Source: Sideroxydans sp. (GTDB taxonomy: Bacteria > Pseudomonadota > Gammaproteobacteria > Burkholderiales > Gallionellaceae). Taken from it: a stretch of DNA of 64,000 bases. The notes below the pieces were generated by a model that saw only the letters and a program-made list of their open reading frames with translations, did no database searches and was not told the DNA's origin. The translations under genes and the position numbers were made by a program. This document shows, one piece after another, positions 8,452 to 18,358 of this stretch (its first letter is position 1; every line of letters starts with the position of its first letter). The stretch covers positions 1 to 64,000 of the forward strand of contig JAQTUV010000007.1 in assembly GCA_028707175.1 (NCBI GenBank), given 5' to 3'.

Positions 8452-9379
8452 AACCGCCTTTCTCTATCTTGATCGCTTTGCCTTCACCATCACGCACCAC
8501 GCAGCCAAGCGCCTCTGTGATGTGACCGATGCGCGTGAGCGGGAATTTGAGTTGTTCAGCGAGCGCCATCAGTACCTCTTGCTGACTTTCTGGCGCGGTG
8601 AAACAAAGTTCGTAATCGTCACCACCGGCCAGTGCGCATTGTTGCGCGACATCTTTCTCGACGCCGTCATCCACGATGGGGAGCGCTTCGATCTCGATCT
8701 CCGCGCCGACACTGGAGCGTTCCAAGATGTGGCCAAGGTCGGCGAGCAAGCCATCTGAGATGTCGATGGCACTATTAGCGATGCCACGTAGCGCCAAGCC
8801 CAAGGACACTCGCGGTTGTGGCTGATGCAAGGCTTTGAGGCATTCATCGCGCACCTCGCCATAGAATTTTAATTTGCCTTGCAAGTTCGCCAAACCAAGT
8901 GCGGCTTGGCCCAACTTACCCGACACCCAGATGTCGTCGCCCACCTTGGCACCATCTCGGCGCAAGGCCTTACCGCGTGGCACATCACCCATGATGGTGA
9001 TACACAAATTGAGCGGGCCGCGTGTGGTGTCGCCTCCGATGAGTTCCACTCCGTTGTCATCCGCCAAAGCGAAGAAGCCTTCGCTGAAACGCTGCAACCA
9101 TTGCTCATCCACGGCGGGTAATGAAAGTGACAGCGTCGCCCAGCGCGGCACAGCGCCCATCGCGGCGAGATCGGACAGGTTCACCGCGAGTGTCTTATGG
9201 CCTAACAGGAAGGGGTCGGCATCCGCAAAGAAATGCGTGCCGCTCACCAGCATGTCAGTGGAGATAGCGAGTTCTTTGCCGTCTGCCACACGCAGCAATG
9301 CAGCATCATCCCCCACGCCAAGCTCTGCGCTCGGCGTGGGTCGGGTGAAAAATTTGTGGATGAGATCGAATTCGGACAT
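8435..9379 (-). CDS. thiL: Thiamine-monophosphate kinase
   Basis: Phosphorylates thiamine monophosphate to thiamine diphosphate, the last step of cofactor synthesis. The 314 residues are close to the E. coli length. Typical segments are FDLIHKFF at the start, VGDDAALL (metal and substrate binding), ISTDMLVSGTHFF, NLSDLAAMGA and the later IDISDGLLADLGHI and GGDDYELCFTAP. It sits in the nusB-thiL-pgpA order, separated from nusB by 87 bases. Confidence 0.96.
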   Translation of the reverse strand: MSEFDLIHKFFTRPTPSAELGVGDDAALLRVADGKELAISTDMLVSGTHFFADADPFLLGHKTLAVNLSDLAAMGAVPRWATLSLSLPAVDEQWLQRFSEGFFALADDNGVELIGGDTTRGPLNLCITIMGDVPRGKALRRDGAKVGDDIWVSGKLGQAALGLANLQGKLKFYGEVRDECLKALHQPQPRVSLGLALRGIANSAIDISDGLLADLGHILERSSVGAEIEIEALPIVDDGVEKDVAQQCALAGGDDYELCFTAPESQQEVLMALAEQLKFPLTRIGHITEALGCVVRDGEGKAIKIEKGGYDHFA

Positions 9380-9466
9380 CTCTATCGCTTAGGGAATAAA
9401 ACTAGCTACGGATAAACGCTGATTGGCACGGAGACTATGCAGTGGCATCCGTGACTAATCACGACA

Positions 9467-9919
9467 TTACTTGGCGTTGATTTCAGCAGCGCGAACTTTT
9501 GCCGCCAACTTGTCCAGCACGCCATTAACGAATTTATGACCGTCACTCCCACCAAAAGTCTTTGCCAATTCGACGGCTTCGTTAATGACGACGCGATAGG
9601 GGACTTCAGGCTGATGGATCAACTCATACGCACCAACCAATAGCACTGAAAATTCGACGGGGCTCAATTCGCTCACAGGGCGGTCTAAATGCGGAGTGAG
9701 TTGCTCTGCCAAGGCTTCGCTTTGCCCAATGACACCACGTAAAAGCAGACAAAACAGCTCCAAGTCATAACGACCAATACTTTTTTCGGCCAGCGTAGCG
9801 CGTTCAATCAATGAAGCTGGTTTATCAGACAAGCGCCACTCATAGACGCCTTGCATCGCCAATTCGCGCGCACGATGACGTAGGCTCTTTGCGGGTGTCA
9901 CTGCTTTTTTTTCGTTCAT
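9467..9919 (-). CDS. nusB: Transcription antitermination factor NusB
   Basis: RNA-binding partner of NusE (S10) in rRNA antitermination. The 150 residues are all-helical and carry the conserved [17 protein letters not shown] start, [18 protein letters not shown] and the closing [10 protein letters not shown]. The gene overlaps ribH by four bases, and the ribH-nusB coupling is classical. Confidence 0.96.
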   Translation of the reverse strand: MNEKKAVTPAKSLRHRARELAMQGVYEWRLSDKPASLIERATLAEKSIGRYDLELFCLLLRGVIGQSEALAEQLTPHLDRPVSELSPVEFSVLLVGAYELIHQPEVPYRVVINEAVELAKTFGGSDGHKFVNGVLDKLAAKVRAAEINAK

Positions 9920-10368
9920 TCTATTTCTTCCAACAAATTGACCATCTCGATGGCGACCAAAGCAGCCTCCGCACCTTTGACATTCATACGCACTTCGGCT
10001 TGTTCGTCCGTATCGGTGGTGAGAATTGCATTTGCGATTGGCACACCGCTGTGTAATTGCACTTCACCAACACAACGCGCTGACTCATTGGATACCACTT
10101 CAAAGTGATAGGTATCACCGCGAATGACGGCCCCCAATGCGATGAGCGCATCATATTTCCCACTCAACGCCATCGCTTGTAATGCCAAGGGGATTTCCAG
10201 TGCACCAGGAACGGTAACCAGCGTGATATCGTCTTCGCTGACACCATTTTTAACCAGTTGGGCGCGGCATGCAGACAACAAACCTTCGCAAACGGGTGTG
10301 TTAAAACGGCTTTGCACGATACCGATACTCATGCCTTTGCCGTCTAGGTTTTTTTCAATCTCTCTCAT
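9916..10368 (-). CDS. ribH: 6,7-dimethyl-8-ribityllumazine synthase
   Basis: Condenses 5-amino-6-ribitylaminouracil with dihydroxybutanone phosphate in riboflavin synthesis and forms icosahedral or pentameric shells. The 150 residues include [39 protein letters not shown] (with the catalytic His) and [12 protein letters not shown]. The gene overlaps ribBA by four bases and nusB by four bases. Confidence 0.97.
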   Translation of the reverse strand: MREIEKNLDGKGMSIGIVQSRFNTPVCEGLLSACRAQLVKNGVSEDDITLVTVPGALEIPLALQAMALSGKYDALIALGAVIRGDTYHFEVVSNESARCVGEVQLHSGVPIANAILTTDTDEQAEVRMNVKGAEAALVAIEMVNLLEEIE

Positions 10369-11468
10369 TTTTCATTCCCTGAAGAACAGTAACTGACGAT
10401 TTCTAATCCGAAGCCCGCCATGCTCGGCATCTTGCGCGGCGTGGCAATGAGACACATTTTTCCTACGCCCACATCACGCAAAATCTGTGCGCCGATGCCG
10501 TAACTTTTTGGATCCCATTTCGTCGCATGGTGCGTAGCAGGGGTGTCCAAGGCGCGTGCCAACAAACTTTGTGGCGTTTCATCTTGATGCATCAATACCA
10601 ATACACCACCAGATGCGGCGCTAATCTTGGTCAGCGCGTCGTGCACACTGGTACTCTTCTCGAAGCTGCCATGTTCCATAAAATCCATCACAGATAATGG
10701 CTCATGCACGCGCACCAATGTCTCGAATTCTGGCTTGATATCTCCCTTAACCAAGGCAAGGTGAGTACGCTGTGTGCTCTTATCAGAATAAGCAAACAAC
10801 TCGAATTCCCCATAGGCAGTCTGAATGGTGCGCTTGCCCACACGTTCGACCAACGTCTCATTGTGGATGCGATATTCGATGAGGTCAGCGATGGTGCCAA
10901 TCTTTAGACCGTGTTGCTTAGCGAAGGGAATGAGATCGGGCAAGCGTGCCATCTCGCCATCTTCTTTCAATATCTCGCAAATGACTGCAGCAGGTGTCAC
11001 ACCCGCCAACTGTGACAGATCACACCCCGCTTCTGTGTGCCCCGCACGCACCAGCACCCCACCATCACGCGCCATGAGCGGAAAGATATGGCCGGGCTGC
11101 ACGATGTCGGTGGGTTTCGCATGTTTGTTCGCGGCAGCCAGCACAGTGCGCGCGCGGTCTGCCGCCGAGATACCGGTGGTAACACCCGTCGCTGCTTCAA
11201 TGCTCAAGGTGAAATTGGTCGCCAAAGGCAAACCGTTCTCGCGCACCATCAAAGGCAAATCAAGTTGCTTACAATGGCCTTGCGTCAAGGTAAGGCAGAT
11301 CAAGCCACGTGCATGCTTGGCCATAAAATTGATCATGTCAGGCGTAGCAAATTCGGCTGCGAACACGAGGTCGCCTTCGTTCTCGCGGTCTTCCTCGTCA
11401 ACCAGCACGACCATCCGGCCGGCGCGTATCTCTTCGATGATTTCAGTGATTGGTGCTACATCAGTCAT
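10365..11468 (-). CDS. ribBA: DHBP synthase with degenerate GTP cyclohydrolase II-like domain (RibBA/RibBX type)
   Basis: The N-terminal 200 residues are 3,4-dihydroxy-2-butanone-4-phosphate synthase, with [11 protein letters not shown] for metal binding, [10 protein letters not shown] and [13 protein letters not shown]. This half makes the four-carbon unit of riboflavin. The C-terminal 165 residues occupy the place of GTP cyclohydrolase II but lack its zinc cysteines (the family's C-TGD...CDC) and the GRNIGL segment. This half is therefore probably inactive as a cyclohydrolase, as in the RibBX proteins reported from proteobacteria such as Shewanella. A separate ribA should exist elsewhere in the genome. 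Confidence 0.9.
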   Translation of the reverse strand: MTDVAPITEIIEEIRAGRMVVLVDEEDRENEGDLVFAAEFATPDMINFMAKHARGLICLTLTQGHCKQLDLPLMVRENGLPLATNFTLSIEAATGVTTGISAADRARTVLAAANKHAKPTDIVQPGHIFPLMARDGGVLVRAGHTEAGCDLSQLAGVTPAAVICEILKEDGEMARLPDLIPFAKQHGLKIGTIADLIEYRIHNETLVERVGKRTIQTAYGEFELFAYSDKSTQRTHLALVKGDIKPEFETLVRVHEPLSVMDFMEHGSFEKSTSVHDALTKISAASGGVLVLMHQDETPQSLLARALDTPATHHATKWDPKSYGIGAQILRDVGVGKMCLIATPRKMPSMAGFGLEIVSYCSSGNEK

Positions 11469-11473
11469 TTCAA

Positions 11474-12070
11474 TTATTCTTTCTCTGCTTGCATCATGCG
11501 TTCTACATAACGCGCGATGAGATCTATCTCCAGATTCACATGCGCGCCGACTTTTAATTCATTCAAGGTGGTCACTTCCAAAGTGTGTGGAATGAGGTTC
11601 ACTTCGAACTCATGACCCGCGACACGATTCACCGTCAGGCTCACCCCATTGATGGTGATCGAACCTTTCGTGGCGATGTATTTGGATAACGCTTGCGGTG
11701 CGCGCACCACCAAACGCCAGCTTTCGCCGATGTCGTTAAACGCGATCACTTCACCCACGCCATCCACATGCCCGCTCACCAGATGCCCCCCCAGCCGGTC
11801 GGAAAGACGCATCGCCTTCTCTAGGTTCACATGCTTGCCATGCTCGCCCAAACCTGTGGTGCAATTCAGCGTCTCGCGCGACACATCGACATCAAAATCA
11901 TTACCATCGATCTGCACCACTGTCAGGCATACGCCGTTCACCGCGATGCTATCGCCAAGTTGTACGTCATCCATACCCAGCACTTCGGTCGCCACGGTCA
12001 GGCGCAATCCGCCCTCTCTGTCCTTTACCGATTTGATGAGGCCTGCATCCGCAATGATTCCACTAAACAT
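11474..12070 (-). CDS. ribE: Riboflavin synthase, alpha chain
   Basis: Dismutates two lumazines into riboflavin. The 198 residues contain the two lumazine-binding repeats: [14 protein letters not shown] and SIAVNGVCLTVV in the first half, LVSGHVDGVGEVIAF and SITINGVSLTVNRV in the second. The length is normal. It overlaps ribD by eight bases and sits five bases before ribBA. Confidence 0.96.
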   Translation of the reverse strand: MFSGIIADAGLIKSVKDREGGLRLTVATEVLGMDDVQLGDSIAVNGVCLTVVQIDGNDFDVDVSRETLNCTTGLGEHGKHVNLEKAMRLSDRLGGHLVSGHVDGVGEVIAFNDIGESWRLVVRAPQALSKYIATKGSITINGVSLTVNRVAGHEFEVNLIPHTLEVTTLNELKVGAHVNLEIDLIARYVERMMQAEKE

Positions 12071-13154
12071 GTTTTATCCTCGCTGTGATTCGAATGTCGT
12101 TACCAACATGGCGCACATCCTGCCAAGCCAACTCCACTCGTTGTTCCAATTGCGTCAATTCACCCAGATCCGCCAAGCCACGCGCCGCATCGCCCAACAA
12201 TTGAGGCGCGAGATACAACACCACTTCATCAACCAATCCTGCTTTCAGCAATGCACCATTCAATACCTTGCCTGACTCCACCAACACTTCGTTGATGCCA
12301 CGCTTAGCTAAATCACTCAACACCGCAGCAAGTGGCAATGCCTCTTTTTCTGTTTGCATCACCACAACATCGGCACCTCGTGCGCGCAACGCATCTTGCT
12401 TAGCTACATCTGTCGAAGCGGTATAGATCAGCGCATTTCCGCCCTGCAATATCTTTGCATCCGCAGAGATTCGTAGACCAGTATCCAACACCACGCGCAA
12501 TGGTTGCCTTACCGCCCCCGCATCACGCACATTGAGTTGCGGATCGTCCGCCAACACCGTGCCGATACCGGTAAGCACCGCGCAAGAACGTGCGCGCCAC
12601 TGTTGCACATCCTGCCGCGCTGAGCTACCCGTAATCCACTTGCTCACGCCGTTCGCCAAAGCGGTGCGACCATCCAGACTCGCCGCAATTTTGCTGCGCA
12701 CCCAAGGTGTGCCGCGTGTCATACGCGAGACGAAGCCGATGTTGAGCTCACGTGCAGCCGCTTCCATCAAACCACATTCGACTGCGATACCTGCCGCTTT
12801 CAATTTGGCGATACCCCGCCCTGCCACCAAAGGGTTCGGATCTTGCATCGCGACTACCACTCGCTCTACACCAGCAGCGATCAGTGCATCAGCGCAGGGC
12901 GGTGTACGTCCGTGGTGACTGCATGGTTCTAGCGTGACATAAGCTGTCGCGCCACGAGCGGCTTTACCTGCCACTCGCAAGGCATGCACTTCCGCATGAG
13001 GCTCGCCCGCACGTTCATGCCATCCTTCACCGAGGTTCTTTCCGTCTTTGACTAACACACAGCCCACGCGCGGATTGGGCGAGGTCGTATGCAAGCCACG
13101 TTCTGCCAATTGCAACGCACGCGCCATCCAAGCTGCGTCAGCTACCAGCGTCAT
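12063..13154 (-). CDS. ribD: Riboflavin biosynthesis deaminase/reductase RibD
   Basis: Bifunctional enzyme that deaminates the pyrimidine and then reduces the ribosyl side chain. The 363 residues begin with a zinc deaminase domain ([11 protein letters not shown] and the [19 protein letters not shown] cysteine pair). A reductase domain begins near residue 150 ([21 protein letters not shown]). Both halves look intact. The start overlaps nrdR by four bases. Confidence 0.97.
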   Translation of the reverse strand: MTLVADAAWMARALQLAERGLHTTSPNPRVGCVLVKDGKNLGEGWHERAGEPHAEVHALRVAGKAARGATAYVTLEPCSHHGRTPPCADALIAAGVERVVVAMQDPNPLVAGRGIAKLKAAGIAVECGLMEAAARELNIGFVSRMTRGTPWVRSKIAASLDGRTALANGVSKWITGSSARQDVQQWRARSCAVLTGIGTVLADDPQLNVRDAGAVRQPLRVVLDTGLRISADAKILQGGNALIYTASTDVAKQDALRARGADVVVMQTEKEALPLAAVLSDLAKRGINEVLVESGKVLNGALLKAGLVDEVVLYLAPQLLGDAARGLADLGELTQLEQRVELAWQDVRHVGNDIRITARIKHV

Positions 13155-13633
13155 GATTTATCTAGCTGACGCCGACGCACAGGTGACTTGCGTACGGCAT
13201 CCACCGCATCGGTGAAGTCATCCACATCTTGAAAACTTTTGTACACTGAAGCGAAACGAATATAGGCAACCTTATCCAACTTCAGCAATTCTTTCATCAC
13301 CATCTCACCGATTTGGCGCGAACCGATCTCGCGCTCTCCGAAGGCGAATACCTTCTGTGTGATGTGATCGATAGCAGCATCGACCAATTCGGTCGGTACT
13401 GGACGTTTGTGCAATGCGCGATTAAAACTGGTGCGCAATTTCGCATCATCAAACTCACTACGCATGCCATTCTGCTTCACTACTTGCGGCATCCGCAATT
13501 CGACATTCTCAAACGTGGTAAATCGCTTCTCACATGACAAACAACGACGACGACGACGCACGCTGTCGCCTTCTTCGCTTTCGCGAGTATCAACAACTTG
13601 CGTGTCGGGATGTTTGCAGAAAGGACACTTCAT
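13151..13633 (-). CDS. nrdR: Transcriptional repressor NrdR
   Basis: Zinc/ATP-cone repressor of ribonucleotide reductase genes. The 160 residues include the zinc ribbon ([19 protein letters not shown] and [12 protein letters not shown]), followed by an ATP-cone from about residue 49 ([16 protein letters not shown]). It starts the ribD-ribE-ribBA-ribH-nusB chain and follows glyA by 84 bases, the standard proteobacterial order. Confidence 0.97.
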   Translation of the reverse strand: MKCPFCKHPDTQVVDTRESEEGDSVRRRRRCLSCEKRFTTFENVELRMPQVVKQNGMRSEFDDAKLRTSFNRALHKRPVPTELVDAAIDHITQKVFAFGEREIGSRQIGEMVMKELLKLDKVAYIRFASVYKSFQDVDDFTDAVDAVRKSPVRRRQLDKS

Positions 13634-13659
13634 AGATTCGAGGAATCAGGAACTAGGTT

Positions 13660-13696
13660 CGGGATTCAGGTAAGTTGCTGCGCTCACTGAATCCCG
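13660..13696. repeat. Inverted repeat between glyA and nrdR
   Basis: CGGGATTCAG and CTGAATCCCG form a perfect 10-bp stem with a 17-base loop. No T run follows, so it is more likely an RNA-processing or stability element, or a repeat remnant, than a full terminator. Confidence 0.5.
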
Positions 13697-13717
13697 ATCT
13701 CCGGCTCCCGTATCCTA

Positions 13718-14965
13718 TTAAGCTCCGTACACTGGGAACTGCGTCGTCAGCTTCTTCACTTCACCGACCACACGCGCGATCACTACTTCATCAGTCGGCG
13801 CGTCCAACACGTCGGCGATGAGGTGAGCCAATTTCTCAGCTTCCAACTCTTTGAAGCCGCGTGTCGTCATCGCTGGTGAACCAATACGAATGCCGGAGGT
13901 GACGAATGGCTTTTCTGGATCGTTAGGGATAGCGTTCTTATTCACGGTGATATGTGCTTTGCCCAAAGCGGCTTCAGCGTCTTTACCAGTCAGCTTCTTG
14001 GCGCGCAGATCGACGAGGAACACGTGACTGTCGGTACGGCCAGACACGATACGTACGCCGCGCTCGGTCAATACCTTTGCCATCACGCGTGCGTTGTCGA
14101 TGACTTGTTTTTGGTATGCCTTGAATTCGCTGCTCGCCGCTTCTTTGAATGCCACAGCCTTGGCCGCGATGACGTGCATCAACGGACCACCTTGCAGTTG
14201 TGGGAAGATGGCAGAGTTCAAGGCTTTTTCGTGTTCCGCTTTAGCCAGGATCAAACCACCGCGAGGACCACGCAATGTCTTGTGAGTGGTGGTGGTCACG
14301 AAGTCAGCGATGCCGACTGGGCTTGGGTAGTAACCTGCAGCGATCAGCCCCGCGTAGTGCGCCATGTCCACGAACAGATAAGCGCCAACGCTGTCAGCGA
14401 TGGCACGGAAGCGCTTCCAGTCAATGACCAGCGCGTAAGCAGAAGCCCCAGCCACGATCATCTTGGGTTTGTGTTCGGTCGCCAAAGCTTGCACTTGGTC
14501 ATAGTCGATCTCTTCTTTGTCGTTGAGACCGTACTGGATGGCGTTGTACAACTTGCCGCTGATGTTCACCGTCGCACCGTGGGTCAAGTGACCACCATGC
14601 GCCAAGCTCATACCCAGAATAGTGTCGCCGGGTTTCAATACCGACACATACACACCTTGGTTGGCCTGTGAACCCGAGTGCGGTTGCACGTTGGCGTATT
14701 CGGCACCGAACAATGCCTTAGCGCGGTCGATAGCCAGTTGTTCAGCAATGTCCACATACTCGCAACCACCGTAGTAACGCTTGGCAGGATAACCTTCAGC
14801 ATATTTATTGGTGAGCTGGCTACCTTGCGCCTCCATCACGGCAGGGCTGGTGTAGTTTTCAGACGCGATCAACTCGATATGATCTTCTTGGCGAACAGTT
14901 TCTTGTTGAATTGCGCTCCACAATTCAGGATCAACAACAGCAAGGGTATTTTTACGCGAGAACAT
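13718..14965 (-). CDS. glyA: Serine hydroxymethyltransferase
   Basis: PLP enzyme that interconverts serine and glycine and charges tetrahydrofolate with a one-carbon unit. The 415 residues match the family. Visible landmarks are [20 protein letters not shown], the [19 protein letters not shown] segment, and [15 protein letters not shown], in which the Lys binds PLP. It is followed by nrdR and the riboflavin genes. The region upstream (14966-15060) carries TAAAAT-like promoter sequence and GGAAGG before the ATG. Confidence 0.98.
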   Translation of the reverse strand: MFSRKNTLAVVDPELWSAIQQETVRQEDHIELIASENYTSPAVMEAQGSQLTNKYAEGYPAKRYYGGCEYVDIAEQLAIDRAKALFGAEYANVQPHSGSQANQGVYVSVLKPGDTILGMSLAHGGHLTHGATVNISGKLYNAIQYGLNDKEEIDYDQVQALATEHKPKMIVAGASAYALVIDWKRFRAIADSVGAYLFVDMAHYAGLIAAGYYPSPVGIADFVTTTTHKTLRGPRGGLILAKAEHEKALNSAIFPQLQGGPLMHVIAAKAVAFKEAASSEFKAYQKQVIDNARVMAKVLTERGVRIVSGRTDSHVFLVDLRAKKLTGKDAEAALGKAHITVNKNAIPNDPEKPFVTSGIRIGSPAMTTRGFKELEAEKLAHLIADVLDAPTDEVVIARVVGEVKKLTTQFPVYGA

Positions 14966-15057
14966 AATGGTGAAGGCCTTCCAAATTTAAAGGTGAACAA
15001 AGAAAGGCGCGCATTTTATCACGTCAACCCACCCCGCCACCGAGAAGAAAGAGCCAA

Positions 15058-15082
15058 GAAAAAGCCGCCAAAATGGCGGCCT
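15058..15082 (-). terminator. Rho-independent terminator after the LysM-FecR gene
   Basis: Read on the minus strand, GGCCGCC and GGCGGC-side arms form a 6-7 bp GC stem with an ATTTT loop, followed by a run of T. It separates the LysM-FecR gene from glyA. Confidence 0.8.
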
Positions 15083-15116
15083 CTTCCTGCGACAATTTCG
15101 TCACACCCCACTCACA

Positions 15117-16412
15117 TTAGCGCGGCGCTTCAAACATGCTCGGCACGTCCCATTCTACCGATTGTCCAGGGCCATACATCTGACGTACGCGCATAAAGTA
15201 GCGCCCCGACTTAGGCCTAGGAATTTCAATGACGTTGCGATCTGTATTGACATCTAGAAGGTTACGTTGGAATTGCAAATTATCGGCGACTTGCACCTGA
15301 TAACTGGCACTCTCTTTACGACCAACCCAACGCAACTGCAAAGTCTCGCCAGAGATATATGTTTTGGTCATCGGGAATTTACGCACAGGTGCGTTCACCT
15401 TGAAGGCAACCTTCGCCTCTGTTCCTTGCAAGCCGTTTTTATCTACCGCACGCAGCCTCATCCAATATTCCCCGTTCGGCAATTCATTCAAACGGATTTT
15501 TCGTCCATCGCCACGCACAGTTACCAAACGATTTGAAAACGTTTCGTTGCGCGCTAATTCGCCGATAAAACCAATTGATCCAGACAACTCCGGCATCGTC
15601 CATTCGACGAAAGGCATGTCGAATACACTAGGCAACTTAGGAAAGGTCGGCGCGGGCAACAAAGGGATAGCCTCTACCGCTCTCACGCCATCGGACACTG
15701 CACCATACCCCCCAGCCAATACCAACACAGTTGGCCTGTTGACTGCATCTAAACCGACCAATCCCTCCTCAATTTCCGCATAAGTATTTTGATCGTCTTG
15801 GCGCATACGGAAGCGGGTGCCTCGCACACCGATGGTCGCGGTTTTAGCGCGCACACTCATGTTGGCCTGCCCCTCTGGGTACTTCCGTTTAAAGGCTTCG
15901 ATCTGCCCTGTAACCAATCTAAAAAGAGACGAAAACCGCTCGCCCGCTTGCACATCAAGCTTCTCAACTTCCAACTGGGAGTTTTCCATCAGGTTAACTA
16001 ACGATCCGTCAGGCAAGCGCAAACTCAATGCTGCCTCAGCAGGCGTTGCAAGCTTCGCCCCCACAGGCACCTCATCACCCAGCTTGAGTGCTCGGCCATC
16101 CACTGTCGCCGCACCCGAAACACCCTCAACTTTCAACACACTAAGCGGCAGTGCTGAAACAGTAGGCGTCTTCATCCAAGGCTGCTTGATGCGCAACACT
16201 TGTTTGGGGGTAATACGATGCGGATCTTTCAATTTGTTATAGGCCGCAACATCTTTCCAACGCGCAGTCTCAGCCAACAAATCATGGGAAAGCTTGCTCA
16301 GCGTGTCACCCGGTTTAACTTCATAAACAAAATCAGGCGCATCAGATGGCGTTTCAAGCGCATATCCAGCCTGAACAAACAACATCAAAAAAGATAAAAA
16401 TATGACTCTCAT
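15117..16412 (-). CDS. Exported LysM and FecR domain protein
   Basis: The 431 residues begin with a signal peptide (VIFLSFLMLFVQAGYA). A LysM peptidoglycan-binding domain covers about 28-78 (YEVKPGDTLSKLSHDLL, ITPKQVLRI). A FecR-like beta domain follows at about 95-230 (LSLRLPDGSLVNLMENSQLEV and TATIGVRGTRFRM). The C-terminal half has Fn3-like stretches (GEYWMRLRAVDKNG, RYFMRVRQ). FecR/LysM proteins of this kind often partner with a CHASE2 sensor, which is absent here. The ATG at 16412 has GGAGGGG directly upstream; the longer TTG form overlaps that site. Confidence 0.85.
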   Translation of the reverse strand: MRVIFLSFLMLFVQAGYALETPSDAPDFVYEVKPGDTLSKLSHDLLAETARWKDVAAYNKLKDPHRITPKQVLRIKQPWMKTPTVSALPLSVLKVEGVSGAATVDGRALKLGDEVPVGAKLATPAEAALSLRLPDGSLVNLMENSQLEVEKLDVQAGERFSSLFRLVTGQIEAFKRKYPEGQANMSVRAKTATIGVRGTRFRMRQDDQNTYAEIEEGLVGLDAVNRPTVLVLAGGYGAVSDGVRAVEAIPLLPAPTFPKLPSVFDMPFVEWTMPELSGSIGFIGELARNETFSNRLVTVRGDGRKIRLNELPNGEYWMRLRAVDKNGLQGTEAKVAFKVNAPVRKFPMTKTYISGETLQLRWVGRKESASYQVQVADNLQFQRNLLDVNTDRNVIEIPRPKSGRYFMRVRQMYGPGQSVEWDVPSMFEAPR

Positions 16413-16424
16413 GATCCCCTCCAA

Positions 16425-17771
16425 TTAACTCCCTGCAACAGACATCTGCTCCACCAGGACCGAACCACATTGGCGCGAACCTTGCACCAATACATCCCTT
16501 CCGACGGCAACGATGCTCTTATAGATATCTTTCAAATTTCCTGCAATCGTAATCTCTTCGACAGCATATTGTATCTCACCACCGTCCACCCAGAACCCAG
16601 CTGCACCACGCGAATAATCACCTGTAACAGGATTAACGCCGTGCCCCAACAACTCGGTGACAAGTAATCCACGTTGCATTTTGCGTAACAGCCCAGAAAA
16701 ATCGTCTGTGCCGGAACGGACGATCAGGTTGTGCGTCCCGCCTGCGTTACCGGTGGTCTGCATCCCCAACTTTCGTGCGCTATAACTGCTCAAGAAGTAC
16801 CCGCGCAACATCCCTTCATCAACAATTGTACGGCGACGCGTGCGCACACCCTCATCGTCAAATGAGCTGCTCGACAAACCGCGCGCAATATCGGGAACGT
16901 CATCGACATGTACAACATCAGAAAATACTGCCTGATCCATCCGGTCAAGCAAAAACGAAGATTTACGATACAAGCTTCCGCCACTCACAGCCTGCACAAA
17001 ATGGCCAAATAAACTAGCAGCGACCGGCGCTTCAAATAAGACTGGGCATTGCATCGTAGGTAATTTTCGAGCTTTCAAACGCCTCACTGTCCGCTCGGCC
17101 GCAATACGACCGATCTCATCAACACGCAGAATATCGTGTGCATTGCGGGCAACGCTGTACCAGTAGTCCCGCTGCATATGCTCGCCTTTGCCTGCAATAA
17201 CTGAACAGCTCATGCTATGGCGCGACGTTGGAAAACCACCAATAAAGCCTAAGCTATTAGCATGAACGAAATTTGCCTCATGTACGTTGACCGACGCCCC
17301 TTCAGAATTAGAAATTCTTCTATCTGTATCCAACGCAGCTTGCTCACACTCGCGAGCCAAGTCCACAGCCTGCTCTACGTTTATCTTCCACGGATGATAA
17401 AGGTCTAAATCGCTGAATTCGGTTGCCAACATCGACTGTTCCGGCAAACCCGCACAATCATCCTCCGCAGTAAATCGTGCAATGTTGAGTGCCGCATCGA
17501 CCGTATCTCGCACTGCTTGTTCCGAAAAATCAGAAGTACTGGCATTGCCGCGCTTATTCCCCAAGTAAACGGTTACACCAAGCCCCTTATCACGGGTGTA
17601 CTCAATTGTCTCGATCTCCCCCTGACGCACACTGACGCCTTGCCCTATCGCTTCAGAAACTTCCGCAGCACTGGCTGTAGCGCCTCGTTTACGTGCGTAG
17701 GCCACCATATCAGAGGCGATTTGATGCAAAGTGTCGTTATGGGTTGGAGGGGTATTTTGGGAGGTCGTCAT
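16425..17771 (-). CDS. pmbA: TldE/PmbA family metalloprotease subunit
   Basis: Partner of TldD in the heterodimer that processes modified peptides and antitoxins. The 448 residues span the whole family. Recognisable segments are KRGATASAAEVSEAIGQGVSVRQG near the N-terminus, GVTVYLGNKRGNAS, and GHGVNPVTGDYSRGAAGFWVDGGEI near the C-terminus. TldD, not TldE, carries the zinc motif, and no HExxH is seen here, as expected. It is divergent from darP, with 68 bases between. Confidence 0.95.
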   Translation of the reverse strand: MTTSQNTPPTHNDTLHQIASDMVAYARKRGATASAAEVSEAIGQGVSVRQGEIETIEYTRDKGLGVTVYLGNKRGNASTSDFSEQAVRDTVDAALNIARFTAEDDCAGLPEQSMLATEFSDLDLYHPWKINVEQAVDLARECEQAALDTDRRISNSEGASVNVHEANFVHANSLGFIGGFPTSRHSMSCSVIAGKGEHMQRDYWYSVARNAHDILRVDEIGRIAAERTVRRLKARKLPTMQCPVLFEAPVAASLFGHFVQAVSGGSLYRKSSFLLDRMDQAVFSDVVHVDDVPDIARGLSSSSFDDEGVRTRRRTIVDEGMLRGYFLSSYSARKLGMQTTGNAGGTHNLIVRSGTDDFSGLLRKMQRGLLVTELLGHGVNPVTGDYSRGAAGFWVDGGEIQYAVEEITIAGNLKDIYKSIVAVGRDVLVQGSRQCGSVLVEQMSVAGS

Positions 17772-17839
17772 AAAAATTTCAGTCGGGCAAATGCGACAGG
17801 GGCGCTATCATAACAATATCTTTAGTTATTCCAGAGTAG

Positions 17840-18358
17840 ATGATGAGACCTCAGCCGCAACAACAAGACAACGAAGAAGAACTCCCCCCCAGCAAGACCA
17901 AGATCAAAAAACAGATGCACGAGTTACAAGACTTGGGCGAGATCATCGCAAACTTACCGAAAGAAAAGTTGCGTCAGCTTGACCTGCCTGAAAACATTTT
18001 TGAAGCCTGCCTTGAATACAAGCGCATCTCCAAATTTGGCGCACTTAAACGGCAAATGCTCTACATCGGTCGCTTGATGCGCGATATCGACACCGCCCCC
18101 ATCTTGGCCAAAATGGACACATGGAACGGCAACTCTCGCCAGCATACCGCTTGGCTTCATTTGGTTGAACGCTGGCGCGATCGCCTAATGGAAGAGGATG
18201 AAGCACTAACCGAATTCATGGCTGCCTACCCAGCAGCGGACTCACAACAATTGCGCGCGCTCATTCGCAATGCAAAAAAAGAAAAAGAGTTGATGAAACC
18301 ACTCAAAAGTTACCGAGAGATATTCCAACTGTTGCGCGAGTTGATTCCTCAACCATGA
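17840..18358 (+). CDS. darP: Ribosome-associated protein DarP/YjgA (DUF615)
   Basis: Small, charged, helical factor linked to late 50S subunit assembly. The 172 residues include SKTKIKKQMHELQDLGEII, FEACLEYKRISKFGALKRQM and LIRNAKKEKELMKPLKSYREIF, all typical of the family. The pmbA-yjgA divergent pair is standard in beta- and gammaproteobacteria. The stop overlaps the next ATG (ATGA). Two adjacent ATG codons make the exact start uncertain by one residue. Confidence 0.93.
   Translation: MMRPQPQQQDNEEELPPSKTKIKKQMHELQDLGEIIANLPKEKLRQLDLPENIFEACLEYKRISKFGALKRQMLYIGRLMRDIDTAPILAKMDTWNGNSRQHTAWLHLVERWRDRLMEEDEALTEFMAAYPAADSQQLRALIRNAKKEKELMKPLKSYREIFQLLRELIPQP

Noticed and set aside
12063-13633. 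Possible FMN riboswitch in the riboflavin block
   Set aside because: The genes overlap tightly, leaving no leader of the needed length, and the conserved RFN-element sequence is not visible upstream of ribD or ribBA.
13952-14671. 239-codon plus-strand open frame
   Set aside because: Antisense shadow of glyA.
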